From NCBI GenBank assembly GCA_963625295.1, contig CAVFTC010000002.1:1-63114 (forward strand): DNA of 63,114 bases, given 5' to 3'. A program made the position numbers and the translations under genes. Numbering within the stretch: position 1 is the first letter of the stretch; each line of letters opens with the position of its first letter. This DNA is from CAG-488 sp963625295 (GTDB lineage: Bacteria; Bacillota; Clostridia; Oscillospirales; Acutalibacteraceae). The notes beneath the pieces are model-generated. The model had not been told where the DNA came from and searched no databases. It saw only the letters and a program-made list of their open reading frames with translations. Positions 26,537 through 33,947 of the stretch are shown here, piece by piece.

Positions 26537-27991
26537 TCAGCAAATGGTTATTGTTTTTTGTGTATCGGTATTTTCCGAAGTCAGGGGAACAAGGAGCTTG
26601 TTGACCTGATCGTTATAAAGGAACTGCGGATAGGCTTCAAGGCTGCGCACCGTCGGCTGGCTGCCGTATTGTGCGAGCTGCCATGTGAAATCGTAATAGC
26701 CCGTCGTGTACCATGTGTGCATCATATCCTTGATGAACCATGTGTATTCGGGGTACATGCAGGTTGATGCGTCAACGGCGTTGTCGCAGGAAACATGGTC
26801 GTGGCCGTCGGCAACGCTTTGGGTATAGCCGTCACCGAGCGTTTTCCCGAAGTCGGCACAGGTTGCGCCGAGCGAGGTTCTCGCCGTGTCAATAAGGAAA
26901 TCGCTCTGGTAGCCGTCGTCACTCAGCACGGGAACTGCCGCCTTGCCGTAATTCGAGATTATCGCAAGCTTCATTCCGCCGGAAATCGCTTCGTCAAGAA
27001 TTTGCTTCGTGCTGTCCATAACGCCGTAGTGGTATGCGTCAAGCTTTTTAATAAGAGCCGCATTTTCGGTATCGTCAAGCATATATTCCTTCGCCTGCTC
27101 GTAGTATTCGTTAGGCACAAAAGTCCACACACCTGCCAAATTTCCAAAAAGATCCCTCAGACAATCCTCATAAAGTATGTCCTTGCCCTTCGTGAACACC
27201 GTATCAAGCTCACCGCACACGGGTGAAAGAACGGCGGCCAAAAGCGCATAAAAAAGACTGCGTAAAAATACGGTAGTGGAGTCGTTACCCTCAATGAAAT
27301 TGGCGATATAATTCATCACGGATTCGGTTTTGATATTGATATCGCCCGTGAAAAGTCCGCCAACAAGAGTAATTCCGTTAAACGCCGAGGACTGCATTAT
27401 CACGGTATCGACGCTGCCGCTGCCGTACTGCTTGAGGTAGGTCATAACGACTGCGCCGCCCATACTCTCTGCCTTTAAGACGACCTTATCGTGACGGGTC
27501 AGCTCCTTTGTCTTTTCAATATAATCGTTAAGCTCGGCAGCGATGTCAAAAACATCCTCACGCCAGTCGTAATTGAATCGGTTATCCATTCGATAGCCGT
27601 GCTCAGCCATAGGTCCTACTCTAAAGCTCACATCAACCGTTTCGTTGAGCGGCTCACCGCTGTCGTCGCAGGCGGCGTCCTTGAGTGCCTCGTTGAGTAT
27701 TGCGCTCAACGACCTTGCGAAGCTTTCGTAATCGCCGGTTATCCTCAGCATGACGGCCGGGATAACAAGCTTTGCGACAGCGGAAATTATCGTCTTGCTC
27801 TCCGGCACAAAGACCTTGTACTGTTCATCCGTTCCGGGATTTGCGACCAGGTCGGTCATTGCAAAGCCGGTTACATAGACTATCGGCGTGTTTGAGCAGC
27901 CGCATTTGTCGGTCGCATACGAGGAAAACGAAGCGGCGCTGACAGAAAAGGTCAGTATGACCGCAAGAAAGATTGAAACAATTTTTTTCAT
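26537..27991 (-). CDS. Exported alpha/beta hydrolase, lipase/esterase-like
   Basis: 484 aa with a signal peptide (cleavage likely after SYA near residue 27). After the strand PIVYVTGF comes the nucleophile elbow AESMGGAVV (about residue 170), so the catalytic Ser is present. The DHDHVS-like region near residue 400 (DGHDHVSCDNAVD) probably supplies the His. The N-terminal region rich in Cys (KCGCSN) is exposed after processing. It resembles lecithin:cholesterol acyltransferase or PGAP1-like lipases only in general layout, so the substrate is open. A G-rich ribosome site lies upstream of ATG 27991. It precedes the exported PHP gene. Confidence 0.75.
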   Translation of the reverse strand: MKKIVSIFLAVILTFSVSAASFSSYATDKCGCSNTPIVYVTGFAMTDLVANPGTDEQYKVFVPESKTIISAVAKLVIPAVMLRITGDYESFARSLSAILNEALKDAACDDSGEPLNETVDVSFRVGPMAEHGYRMDNRFNYDWREDVFDIAAELNDYIEKTKELTRHDKVVLKAESMGGAVVMTYLKQYGSGSVDTVIMQSSAFNGITLVGGLFTGDINIKTESVMNYIANFIEGNDSTTVFLRSLFYALLAAVLSPVCGELDTVFTKGKDILYEDCLRDLFGNLAGVWTFVPNEYYEQAKEYMLDDTENAALIKKLDAYHYGVMDSTKQILDEAISGGMKLAIISNYGKAAVPVLSDDGYQSDFLIDTARTSLGATCADFGKTLGDGYTQSVADGHDHVSCDNAVDASTCMYPEYTWFIKDMMHTWYTTGYYDFTWQLAQYGSQPTVRSLEAYPQFLYNDQVNKLLVPLTSENTDTQKTITIC

Positions 27992-28004
27992 ATAATGCCC
28001 CCAA

Positions 28005-28094
28005 AGATAGACTTTAGATTTTAGATGCTGGATTTTAGATGCTTTTAAGGCAGTTTTTAATTTATCGAAGGTCTAAAATCTACAATCTAAATCT
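28005..28094. repeat. Family B repeat
   Basis: A diverged copy with ends AGATTTTAGATGCTGGATTTTAGATG and GGTCTAAAATCTACAATCTAAATC. It sits in the divergent gap between the exported lipase and the flippase. Confidence 0.75.
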
Positions 28095-28112
28095 AAGGCA
28101 ATGCCGTACAAT
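28095..28112. repeat. Family A end fragment
   Basis: AAGGCAATGCCGTACAATT, the left end of family A only, abutting a family B copy. Confidence 0.5.
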
Positions 28113-28189
28113 TATTTTATCATAAATTTTTACCGATATCAATTCTTATTTTATTGAAATTGTCATAAAATTTCTACGGAGTGATGCCA

Positions 28190-29710
28190 ATGACAAATGC
28201 AAAAAGACTACTTACAAACACGCTTATGCTGACGGCTACGGCATTCCTGATGAAAACGGTTGCCGTCAGCTTCAATGTTTACCTTACAAACAGAATCGGT
28301 GCGGATGGAATAGGGCTTTTTCAGCTCATCTGTGCCGTTTACGGCATGGCAGTGACCTTTTCCGTTGCAGGAATCCGCCTTGCCGCAATGAGGCTCGTCG
28401 CCGACAATATCGCCCTCGGAATGCGCAACGAACGGCAGATAATGCGCCGCTGCCTTGTCTATTCCTTTGTCTGCGGCTGCGTTATCGCCACACTCTTGGC
28501 AGGCTTCTCGGAGCTGATCGGTTCACGGGGGATAGGCGATATGCGAAGCGTGCCGTCCTTAAAGGTGCTCGGTCTTAGTCTGCCGTTCGTTGCAATGTCG
28601 ACTGCGCTCAACGGCTATTTCACATCGGTCAAAAAAATTGTCCGCTACACCATCGTTCAGCTTGCGGAGCAGATTTTCAAGATCATAATAACAGTTTTCG
28701 TGTTGAGAGCCGCCCTGACTCACGGGCTTGAAGCCTCGTGTGCGGCGATAGTTTTCGGCATATCCTCCGCCGAGCTTTTTTCCCTCTGCTGCTCCTACAC
28801 CCTTTACCGTCTTTCCGTATGCCGTGACGTGCAGAGCGAAAAAGGCTCGGAGATTTGGAAGCGCATTTTGAGGATCTCGCTTCCGGATGCGATCGGCTCA
28901 GAGATGCGCTCGGTGCTGATGACCGTCGAGCACCTGCTTATCCCCATCGGTCTGCGCAAATCCGGCAGCGACCCTCAAGCCTCGCTTGCAGCCTACGGAG
29001 TTATCCACGGAATGTCGCTTCCGCTCGTGCTCTACCCCTCCGCCCTGCTCTCGTCGCTTTCGGGTCTGCTTGTACCGGAAATCTCGGCAATGTACATCTC
29101 CGGCAACAGGGCAAGAATCAATTACATGATAACAAGAGTGCTTCACCTGACGCTTATTTTTTCAATCGGCACGGCGGGAATTATGTATTTCAACGCAGAA
29201 AGGCTGTCACTGGCGGTTTACGGCAATGACAGCTCTTTCTTCTATATTCGTATTTTATCGCCCCTGATACCCGTTATGTACTGCGATATGTCGGTTGACG
29301 GAATGCTGAAGGGGCTTGACCAGCAGGTAAGCTATATGCGTTACAACATCATCGACGCTTCAATCTGCGTCATTCTCGTTTACCTGCTCGTCCCTGTTCT
29401 TTCCGTAAAGGGCTATATTCTTGTTGTTTTTGTCAGCGAAATTATCAACTTCGCCCTCAGCTTCAGGCGGCTGACGAAGGTCAGCGATGTTGCTGTTTCC
29501 TTTTTTAAGGATATTTTTACGCCGATTCTTTGCGTTATCGGCGCAAATCTTCTCAAAAGCCTGATTTTTACCTCGGTCGTGATATCGGGGGCAAAGCTTG
29601 CGGCGTCGGTCGAGATCGTCACGGCTTCCGTTCTCTATATCGCAATGATAATTCTTTTTTGCTCGGTTGACCGTGAGGAGCTTCGCTGGTTCAAATCGCT
29701 TATTAATTAA
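28190..29710 (+). CDS. SpoVB-like polysaccharide/lipid flippase (MOP superfamily)
   Basis: 506 aa with about 13-14 hydrophobic segments, starting LLTNTLMLTATAFLMKTVAVSFNVYLTNRIGADGIGLFQL, the start typical of SpoVB/MurJ-type exporters, which flip lipid-linked wall precursors across the membrane. In sporulating species, SpoVB serves spore cortex synthesis, but several paralogues are usual and I cannot assign this one. I chose ATG 28190 with ACGGAG eight bases upstream; GTG and ATG codons just before it are alternatives. The stop codon (29708-29710) overlaps the first bases of a family A element. Confidence 0.85.
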   Translation: MTNAKRLLTNTLMLTATAFLMKTVAVSFNVYLTNRIGADGIGLFQLICAVYGMAVTFSVAGIRLAAMRLVADNIALGMRNERQIMRRCLVYSFVCGCVIATLLAGFSELIGSRGIGDMRSVPSLKVLGLSLPFVAMSTALNGYFTSVKKIVRYTIVQLAEQIFKIIITVFVLRAALTHGLEASCAAIVFGISSAELFSLCCSYTLYRLSVCRDVQSEKGSEIWKRILRISLPDAIGSEMRSVLMTVEHLLIPIGLRKSGSDPQASLAAYGVIHGMSLPLVLYPSALLSSLSGLLVPEISAMYISGNRARINYMITRVLHLTLIFSIGTAGIMYFNAERLSLAVYGNDSSFFYIRILSPLIPVMYCDMSVDGMLKGLDQQVSYMRYNIIDASICVILVYLLVPVLSVKGYILVVFVSEIINFALSFRRLTKVSDVAVSFFKDIFTPILCVIGANLLKSLIFTSVVISGAKLAASVEIVTASVLYIAMIILFCSVDREELRWFKSLIN

Positions 29711-29820
29711 GGCAACACCGCACAAATCGAGGCGCACGCCTTGCTTGAATATGTTTCCGTCATGCTGCACAAAAATTCCTTGACTTGCGACAGCAAGCCT
29801 ACAAAATTTTTGTACAACCT
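29709..29820. repeat. Family A element (A2), cut by the assembly gap
   Basis: Same 5' two thirds as A1 (left end, central hairpin, second arm), then the sequence becomes N. It begins in the flippase stop codon. The missing right end should lie in the gap. Confidence 0.85.
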
Positions 29821-30002
29821 NNNNNNNNNNNNNNNNNNNNNNNNNNNNNNNNNNNNNNNNNNNNNNNNNNNNNNNNNNNNNNNNNNNNNNNNNNNNNNNN
29901 NNNNNNNNNNNNNNNNNNNNNNNNNNNNNNNNNNNNNNNNNNNNNNNNNNNNNNNNNNNNNNNNNNNNNNNNNNNNNNNNNNNNNNNNNNNNNNNNNNNN
30001 NN
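29821..30002. other. Assembly gap (182 N)
   Basis: Unknown sequence. It should contain the last 50 bases or so of family A copy A2 and the C-terminal part of a lipoprotein gene. A near-identical repeat is the likely reason the assembler stopped. Confidence 0.98.
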
Positions 30003-30084
30003 ATATTGTATTGCTCTTTTTTGATACACATGAAGAACAACACAAAATAATCAATAATAAACTCATGTATTTAAAATATTTCAT
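30003..30084 (-). CDS. Small lipoprotein, C terminus lost in gap
   Basis: Only the first 27 residues are visible: MKYFKYMSLLLIILCCSSC followed by VSKKSNTI. This is a clear lipoprotein signal with lipobox Cys at about residue 19. GAGGTG lies well spaced before ATG 30084. It follows the small secreted protein gene by 68 bases, with a hairpin between them, so both may share a promoter. Nothing can be said of its mature part. Confidence 0.7.
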
Positions 30085-30112
30085 TTCTTTTTCACCTCAT
30101 AAATAGAACAAT

Positions 30113-30137
30113 GCCGCCTGATTTTAATTCAGGCAGC
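30113..30137 (-). terminator. Hairpin between secreted protein and lipoprotein genes
   Basis: Stem GCTGCCTGA / TCAGGCGGC on the minus strand with a 7-nt loop. The following T-rich stretch is poor, so it may act as a partial terminator or as an mRNA-stabilising hairpin. Confidence 0.5.
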
Positions 30138-30152
30138 AATGCTGAAATTGGA

Positions 30153-30554
30153 TTAGGAAATCGAACAGTTCTTAGGATTGGTTACATTGCATGAACCCGT
30201 TCCTCTGCCGTTGGTTGATTTAAAATACAGCCTATATGAAGAATTATTCTTTCCCAGACTATAAGTTCTTGCTCCTGTGCACCATCCGTTAGGCTTAATA
30301 GAGTAATCTTCACTCCAAAGATAGCGACCACTGCCGTTAGTCATCTTAATAGAAAGAGGACCTGTAGAAGTAAGCCTTACAGTTACCTTTGCATTCGTTT
30401 TGCCCGGCTTCTTCAACTTAACATAACAGTATTTATTTCCGTTATAGCTGTAGCTGTTTGAACCCAACCAGAAATAAGTCTGTGCAGAAGCGGAAAATGC
30501 GCTAAAGGAAACAACTGTCAAAACAACCATAATGATTGCAAGCATTCTTTTCAT
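30153..30554 (-). CDS. Small secreted protein, unknown function
   Basis: 133 aa with a clean signal peptide (cleavage after SASA, near residue 24). The mature chain of about 109 residues is basic, rich in Tyr, Ser, Asn and Gly, with three cysteines, and has alternating beta-strand character (NKYCYVKLKKPGKTNAKVTV). It does not match a family I recognise; a bacteriocin-like or pre-peptidase-C-like fold is possible, but not shown. GGAGGAGGT precedes ATG 30554. A consensus promoter with a palindrome at its -35 lies upstream, and a ribbon-helix-helix gene diverges from it. Confidence 0.75.
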   Translation of the reverse strand: MKRMLAIIMVVLTVVSFSAFSASAQTYFWLGSNSYSYNGNKYCYVKLKKPGKTNAKVTVRLTSTGPLSIKMTNGSGRYLWSEDYSIKPNGWCTGARTYSLGKNNSSYRLYFKSTNGRGTGSCNVTNPKNCSIS

Positions 30555-30585
30555 GTATTCACCTCCTCCCCATCAGTTTGTCATA

Positions 30586-30614
30586 ATTATAAACCATTTC
30601 ACCTAATTTGTCAA
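30586..30614 (-). promoter_or_regulatory. Promoter of the small secreted protein gene
   Basis: On the minus strand, TTGACA (30614-30609), a 17-bp spacer and TATAAT (30591-30586). Confidence 0.8.
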
Positions 30615-30629
30615 GTGCTATTTGCACTT
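30613..30629. promoter_or_regulatory. Operator-like palindrome AAGTGC-N5-GCACTT
   Basis: A perfect 6-5-6 inverted repeat overlapping the -35 box by two bases and extending upstream of it. It lies between two divergent genes, one of which encodes a small DNA-binding protein. Confidence 0.6.
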
Positions 30630-30701
30630 ATTTATGTATGTGTTAATTTTAGGTGTATATAATGATGTGACTTTTTATTAAAATAGATATGAGGTGATAA
30701 A

Positions 30702-30872
30702 ATGTTTGAAGTAAAAAAAGAGGAATATGTTAATAAAACATTTAGATTTCCGGTTGAATTACTGAAAAAATTGGAAACACTCGCTCAGAACGAGAAAGTT
30801 TCGTTAAACAATTTAGTCTTGCAATGCNNNNNNNNNNGCTGTGAATATGCACTTGATAACATGAAAAAATGA
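30702..30872 (+). CDS. Ribbon-helix-helix (Arc/CopG-type) small regulator
   Basis: 56 aa, too short for usual gene calls, with a 10-N gap after about residue 42. The reading frame is kept across the gap if the 10 N are exact. The N-terminal strand (KTFRFPVE) and two helices (LLKKLETLAQNEK, then SLNNLVLQC) match the Arc/MetJ-type fold, which binds DNA as a dimer through the paired strands. GAGGTGAT lies before ATG 30702 and a terminator follows the stop. It diverges from the secreted protein gene, whose promoter holds a palindrome, so it may control that gene or itself. It could also be an antitoxin, but no toxin gene is beside it. Confidence 0.75.
   Translation: MFEVKKEEYVNKTFRFPVELLKKLETLAQNEKVSLNNLVLQCXXXXCEYALDNMKK
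30828..30837. other. Short scaffold gap (10 N) inside the RHH gene
   Basis: Ten unknown bases; a run of exactly ten may be a placeholder, so residues 43-45 of the regulator and even its frame are unsure. Confidence 0.95.
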
Positions 30873-30899
30873 AAGTCTGTACAAGGCTTTCATTTTTTC
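30871..30899 (+). terminator. Terminator of the RHH gene
   Basis: GAAAGTCT / AGGCTTTC stem directly at the stop codon, followed by ATTTTTTC. Confidence 0.75.
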
Positions 30900-30902
30900 A
30901 TG

Positions 30903-31355
30903 TTATTTTGTTTTAATGAAATTTATAATATAATAAACCAATCCGTATATCGACGCTGCTGTCGTACCGTAAAGAATTACAGGGCCTGCTATTTTAAAAA
31001 TGCTTGCTCCCGTGCCCATTATGAAGCCCTCGCTTTTAAACTCCATTGCCGGAGAAACGACGGAATTTGCAAAACCGGTGATCGGCACTACTGTTCCGGC
31101 TCCGGCGTGCTTTGCGATTTTGTCAAACACTCCTATTCCGGTCAAAACAGCAGTCAGCACAATCAGCGTTATTGAAACAAGCGCCCTGCTTTCGTCAAGG
31201 CTCGAGCCGCATTTTCGGAAAATATAAAACAAAAGCTGACCGAAGCAGCAGATTGCTCCGCCGATCAAAAAAGCCTTAATGCAATCCAAAGCTATCGGAG
31301 ATTTCGGGGAAGCTTTTTTCACCATATTGCCATATTGCTCGTTTGATATATTCAC
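30903..31355 (-). CDS. spoVAC: Stage V sporulation protein AC
   Basis: 150 aa membrane protein with four or five helices. The family signature AGAGTVVPITGFANSVVSPA, then EFKSEGFIMGTGASIFKIAGPV, is plainly SpoVAC, part of the channel that moves dipicolinic acid into the forespore and out at germination. GTG 31355 has GGAGG eight bases upstream and gives the usual length; a TTG at 31370 lies on the ribosome site itself. The partners spoVAD and spoVAE/AEB are not next to it, which is unusual, and the gene stands alone. The forespore sigma-factor promoter was not identified. This gene suggests that the organism makes spores. Confidence 0.93.
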   Translation of the reverse strand: MNISNEQYGNMVKKASPKSPIALDCIKAFLIGGAICCFGQLLFYIFRKCGSSLDESRALVSITLIVLTAVLTGIGVFDKIAKHAGAGTVVPITGFANSVVSPAMEFKSEGFIMGTGASIFKIAGPVILYGTTAASIYGLVYYIINFIKTK

Positions 31356-31374
31356 TGTCAAAGCCTCCAAAAAT

Positions 31375-31419
31375 AATATTCAAGCAAGGTGTGCGCCTTA
31401 ATTGTACAACATTGCCTTA
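31375..31419. repeat. Family A right-end fragment
   Basis: The last 45 bases of family A (TATTCAAGCAAGGTGTGCGCC to TTGCCTTA), just upstream of spoVAC. Confidence 0.7.
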
Positions 31420-31481
31420 ATAATATTATTTGCGAACAAGCGAAAAAAATTCAAATTATGTTACGCACAATACGGTATTGT

Positions 31482-31510
31482 AAAAAAAAAAGGACGACCG
31501 AAGCCGTCCC
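31482..31510 (-). terminator. Terminator of the dockerin gene
   Basis: On the minus strand, GGACGGC-TTCG-GTCGTCC followed by ten T. A strong intrinsic terminator. Confidence 0.9.
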
Positions 31511-31529
31511 GAATTTATTTATGAATTTA

Positions 31530-32213
31530 TTACATACCTACCGATTTGCGAAGAATCAACAGAGCGTCAAAGCTGTTCAGCGTTCCGTTGGAGTCCATGT
31601 CGCCCGTATTGAACTGCACTGATGTAAGCGTGCTTATTCCGACAACATGCTGAAGCACCATGAGAGCGTCAAGAGAGTTTATCTTGCCGTCGCTGTTTAC
31701 ATCGCCCTTTGTAACAGATGTTACAATATTGATCTTGTACGAATCGTAGACCTTTGTGTTGGACTTGAAGTAAACCTCAATCGTGTTCTCACCAAGCTTA
31801 TAGTCAGTGCTCGGTGAAGCAAGGATATTCTGACTGACCGTGTAACCCGACTTTGTCTCTTTGTAGGTAATGTTTTCGCTTGTTCCGTCGGAATAGGTGA
31901 CCTTAACAACAAGTCCGGTCATGTCGATCATTCCTCTGTCGGAATAATGCGTATAATAGCCGCCGTTGTGATGGAACGAGATCAATCCATCCTGACTAAC
32001 GAAGGTTCCGAGTCCGTAGCCCTCCGGCATATCATAATAGCCGTAATCCCAGTCAGTTCCCTGAACAAAAACGGTCTTGGTCGGTAAAGAAACAATCTGT
32101 ACTTTCGTGATTTGACCTGCTGCCGACGCCGAAACAACGGCCGCCAAGCCTGAGCATGACAACGCAACAACGATTGCCATAATATAGGCTATGATTCTTT
32201 TTGTCTTTTTCAT
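31530..32213 (-). CDS. Secreted dockerin protein with Ig-like domain
   Basis: 227 aa with a signal peptide (cleavage after VSASA near residue 32). An Ig-like (Big-type) domain follows, with VFVQGTDWDYG and LVVKVTYSDGTSENITYKE. The C-terminal 60 residues are a type I dockerin with two calcium loops, DVNSDGKINSLD and DMDSNGTLNSFD, each followed by the helix that binds a cohesin. There is no catalytic domain, so it probably attaches a binding or structural module to a cohesin-bearing scaffold on the cell surface. GGAGGAAAC lies upstream of ATG 32213, and a consensus promoter is visible. No cohesin or scaffoldin gene lies in the window. Confidence 0.9.
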   Translation of the reverse strand: MKKTKRIIAYIMAIVVALSCSGLAAVVSASAAGQITKVQIVSLPTKTVFVQGTDWDYGYYDMPEGYGLGTFVSQDGLISFHHNGGYYTHYSDRGMIDMTGLVVKVTYSDGTSENITYKETKSGYTVSQNILASPSTDYKLGENTIEVYFKSNTKVYDSYKINIVTSVTKGDVNSDGKINSLDALMVLQHVVGISTLTSVQFNTGDMDSNGTLNSFDALLILRKSVGM

Positions 32214-32279
32214 GAAATGGTTTCCTCCATTCTTTCGGTAACCGTAGTAAAAATCCCAACGGTCACACATATTTGTTTT

Positions 32280-32308
32280 ATTATATACCAAATGTTCGTT
32301 TTTGTCAA
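32280..32308 (-). promoter_or_regulatory. Promoter of the dockerin gene
   Basis: On the minus strand, TTGACA (32308-32303), 17-bp spacer, TATAAT (32285-32280). Confidence 0.85.
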
Positions 32309-32315
32309 TCAAAAA

Positions 32316-33188
32316 TCACACTCCGGTAAGATCAAAGCTCGGAACATATTCTCCGGAGGAGGAATCAAGCTCCTGAATATAAACATTTTCAAAGCCGAGC
32401 CTTTCGGCGTGGGAAACAACGGTATCATACTCGCGACGGCTTATCCTGCGGTTGATTGTCGGGTACTGTGAAGCGTTTGCGCACGGCATATACTGCCCCA
32501 TCAGGCTGATAACCGTGTCGTTTGAGAGATTGTCCCCGACCCAGTCGAGCATCCCGATGCCCTGACTGACATTACCCGGCAGAACGAGATGACGAATAAT
32601 CATTCCCTTTTTCATAAGCCCGTTTTTGAAAATATCCTCCGGCTGCTGACGGCGCATTTCAAGCACAGCCTTTGAACAGACTTCAAAATAATTTTCCGCT
32701 TGGCTGTATTTTTTTGAAACTGCCGAGCCGACATATTTTATATCGGTCAGATATATATCGACCAAGCCCTCCAAAAGCTGCAAAGTCTCAACACTGTCAT
32801 AACCGCCGGTGTTGTAAACCACGGGAATGCCCGGCTTATATTTTTCGAGCGTTCGTGCGAGCTGCTCTGCGTAATGGGTCGGGCTGACGAGATTGATGTT
32901 GTTTGCGCCTTTATCCTCAAGCTCCTTGAAAACAGCTATCAATCTTTCTTCGCTTATCTCCCTGCCGAAGCAGCCCTTGCTTATTTCGACATTCTGACAA
33001 AACACACATTTCATTGGGCAGCCTGAAAAAAACACCGTGCCGCTGCCGCTCTCGCCGCTTATACACGGCTCTTCCCAATAGTGGAGTGCGGCTCTTGCGA
33101 CCTTATATTTTGTATTAACTCCGCAAGCTCCCGTTGAAGCGTCTCGGTCAATATTGCATTTTCTCGGGCATTGACTGCATATATACAT
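32316..33188 (-). CDS. Radical SAM protein, PflX-like (glycyl-radical-activase family)
   Basis: 290 aa. The iron-sulfur motif CPMKCVFCQN (about residues 58-67; C-x3-C-x2-C) binds a 4Fe-4S cluster that cleaves S-adenosylmethionine. Further cysteines near the start (CSQCPRKC) may bind another cluster or a metal. It resembles PflX/pyruvate-formate-lyase-activase-like proteins in motif and length; no pyruvate formate-lyase gene lies beside it, so the real substrate is unknown. AGAGGTG precedes ATG 33188. It stands alone between the dockerin promoter and a cyclophilin gene. Confidence 0.88.
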   Translation of the reverse strand: MYICSQCPRKCNIDRDASTGACGVNTKYKVARAALHYWEEPCISGESGSGTVFFSGCPMKCVFCQNVEISKGCFGREISEERLIAVFKELEDKGANNINLVSPTHYAEQLARTLEKYKPGIPVVYNTGGYDSVETLQLLEGLVDIYLTDIKYVGSAVSKKYSQAENYFEVCSKAVLEMRRQQPEDIFKNGLMKKGMIIRHLVLPGNVSQGIGMLDWVGDNLSNDTVISLMGQYMPCANASQYPTINRRISRREYDTVVSHAERLGFENVYIQELDSSSGEYVPSFDLTGV

Positions 33189-33299
33189 TATAAAACACCT
33201 CTGCTGACAAAAATATTATATCATAAAATTTTAGCTTGTCTACAGTTTATATATGTGATATAATTATAAAGTAACCGACAACTACCGGCGGTTACCGAA

Positions 33300-33335
33300 C
33301 AAGGCGCGCGCCTCAATTTGTGCGGTGTTGCCTTA
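33300..33335. repeat. Family A right-end fragment
   Basis: GGCGGTTACCGAACAAGG joined to GCGCGCCTCAATTTG and TGTTGCCTTA. The same fusion is found at 31-78. It ends just before the ribosome site of the cyclophilin gene. Confidence 0.7.
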
Positions 33336-33359
33336 AAAATATTTTGTGAGGTTTTACTT

Positions 33360-33935
33360 ATGAAAAGAGCAATTTCAATAGTTATGTCGGCTGTTTTGAT
33401 CCTTCTTTGCTTTTCCTCCTGCGGCTCAAAGGGCTTGAAGGGAACGCACCATGTTGAAATGGTGATCAAGGATTACGGAACGGTTAAAATCGAGCTTGAC
33501 GGAGACGAAGCTCCGCTGACGGTTGAAAATTTTGTCAATCTTTGCAACGACGGCTTTTATGACGGCTTGACCTTCCACCGCTATGTCAAGGATTTCGTTC
33601 TCCAGGGCGGTGACCCGGAGGGAACCGGTCTCGGCGGCTGTGAGAGCAGCGTTGAGGGAGAATTCTCGGCCAACGGACACAAGAACACGATAAAGCACAA
33701 ACGAGGCGTTATATCAATGGCAAGAAACCAGTTTGACTATAACTCGGCTTCGTCGCAGTTCTTCATCTGCCTTAAAAATTCCTGCTCCGACGATCTTGAC
33801 GGTCAGTACGCAGCCTTCGGAAGGATTACCGAGGGTATGGATATCATCGACAAAATTTGCGAATCCGTTCCCGAAAGCGATTGTATCCCTACCGAGCAGC
33901 AGCCGGTTATCGAGTCAATTAAGGTTATAGACTAA
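33360..33935 (+). CDS. Lipoprotein peptidyl-prolyl cis-trans isomerase (cyclophilin type)
   Basis: 191 aa. A lipoprotein signal with lipobox LLCFSSC puts Cys at about residue 21, so it is anchored outside the membrane and helps secreted proteins to fold by turning Xaa-Pro bonds. The cyclophilin core has the catalytic Arg of LTFHRYVKDFVLQGGD, then SQFFICLKN and AAFGRITEGMDIID. ATG 33360 has a GAGG site. It is followed 12 bases later by alr, so the two are co-transcribed. The 5' region is a family A fragment. Confidence 0.92.
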   Translation: MKRAISIVMSAVLILLCFSSCGSKGLKGTHHVEMVIKDYGTVKIELDGDEAPLTVENFVNLCNDGFYDGLTFHRYVKDFVLQGGDPEGTGLGGCESSVEGEFSANGHKNTIKHKRGVISMARNQFDYNSASSQFFICLKNSCSDDLDGQYAAFGRITEGMDIIDKICESVPESDCIPTEQQPVIESIKVID

Positions 33936-33947
33936 GAGGTGCGAATT

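Noticed and set aside
29360..30043. Open frame running through the N gap on the minus strand
   Set aside because: It joins repeat DNA, N bases and the antisense of the flippase; only the 30003-30084 part, in another frame, looks like a gene.
30702..30872. RHH protein as the antitoxin of a toxin-antitoxin pair
   Set aside because: No overlapping or adjacent same-strand toxin gene; the next gene on that strand is far away, and a terminator directly follows.
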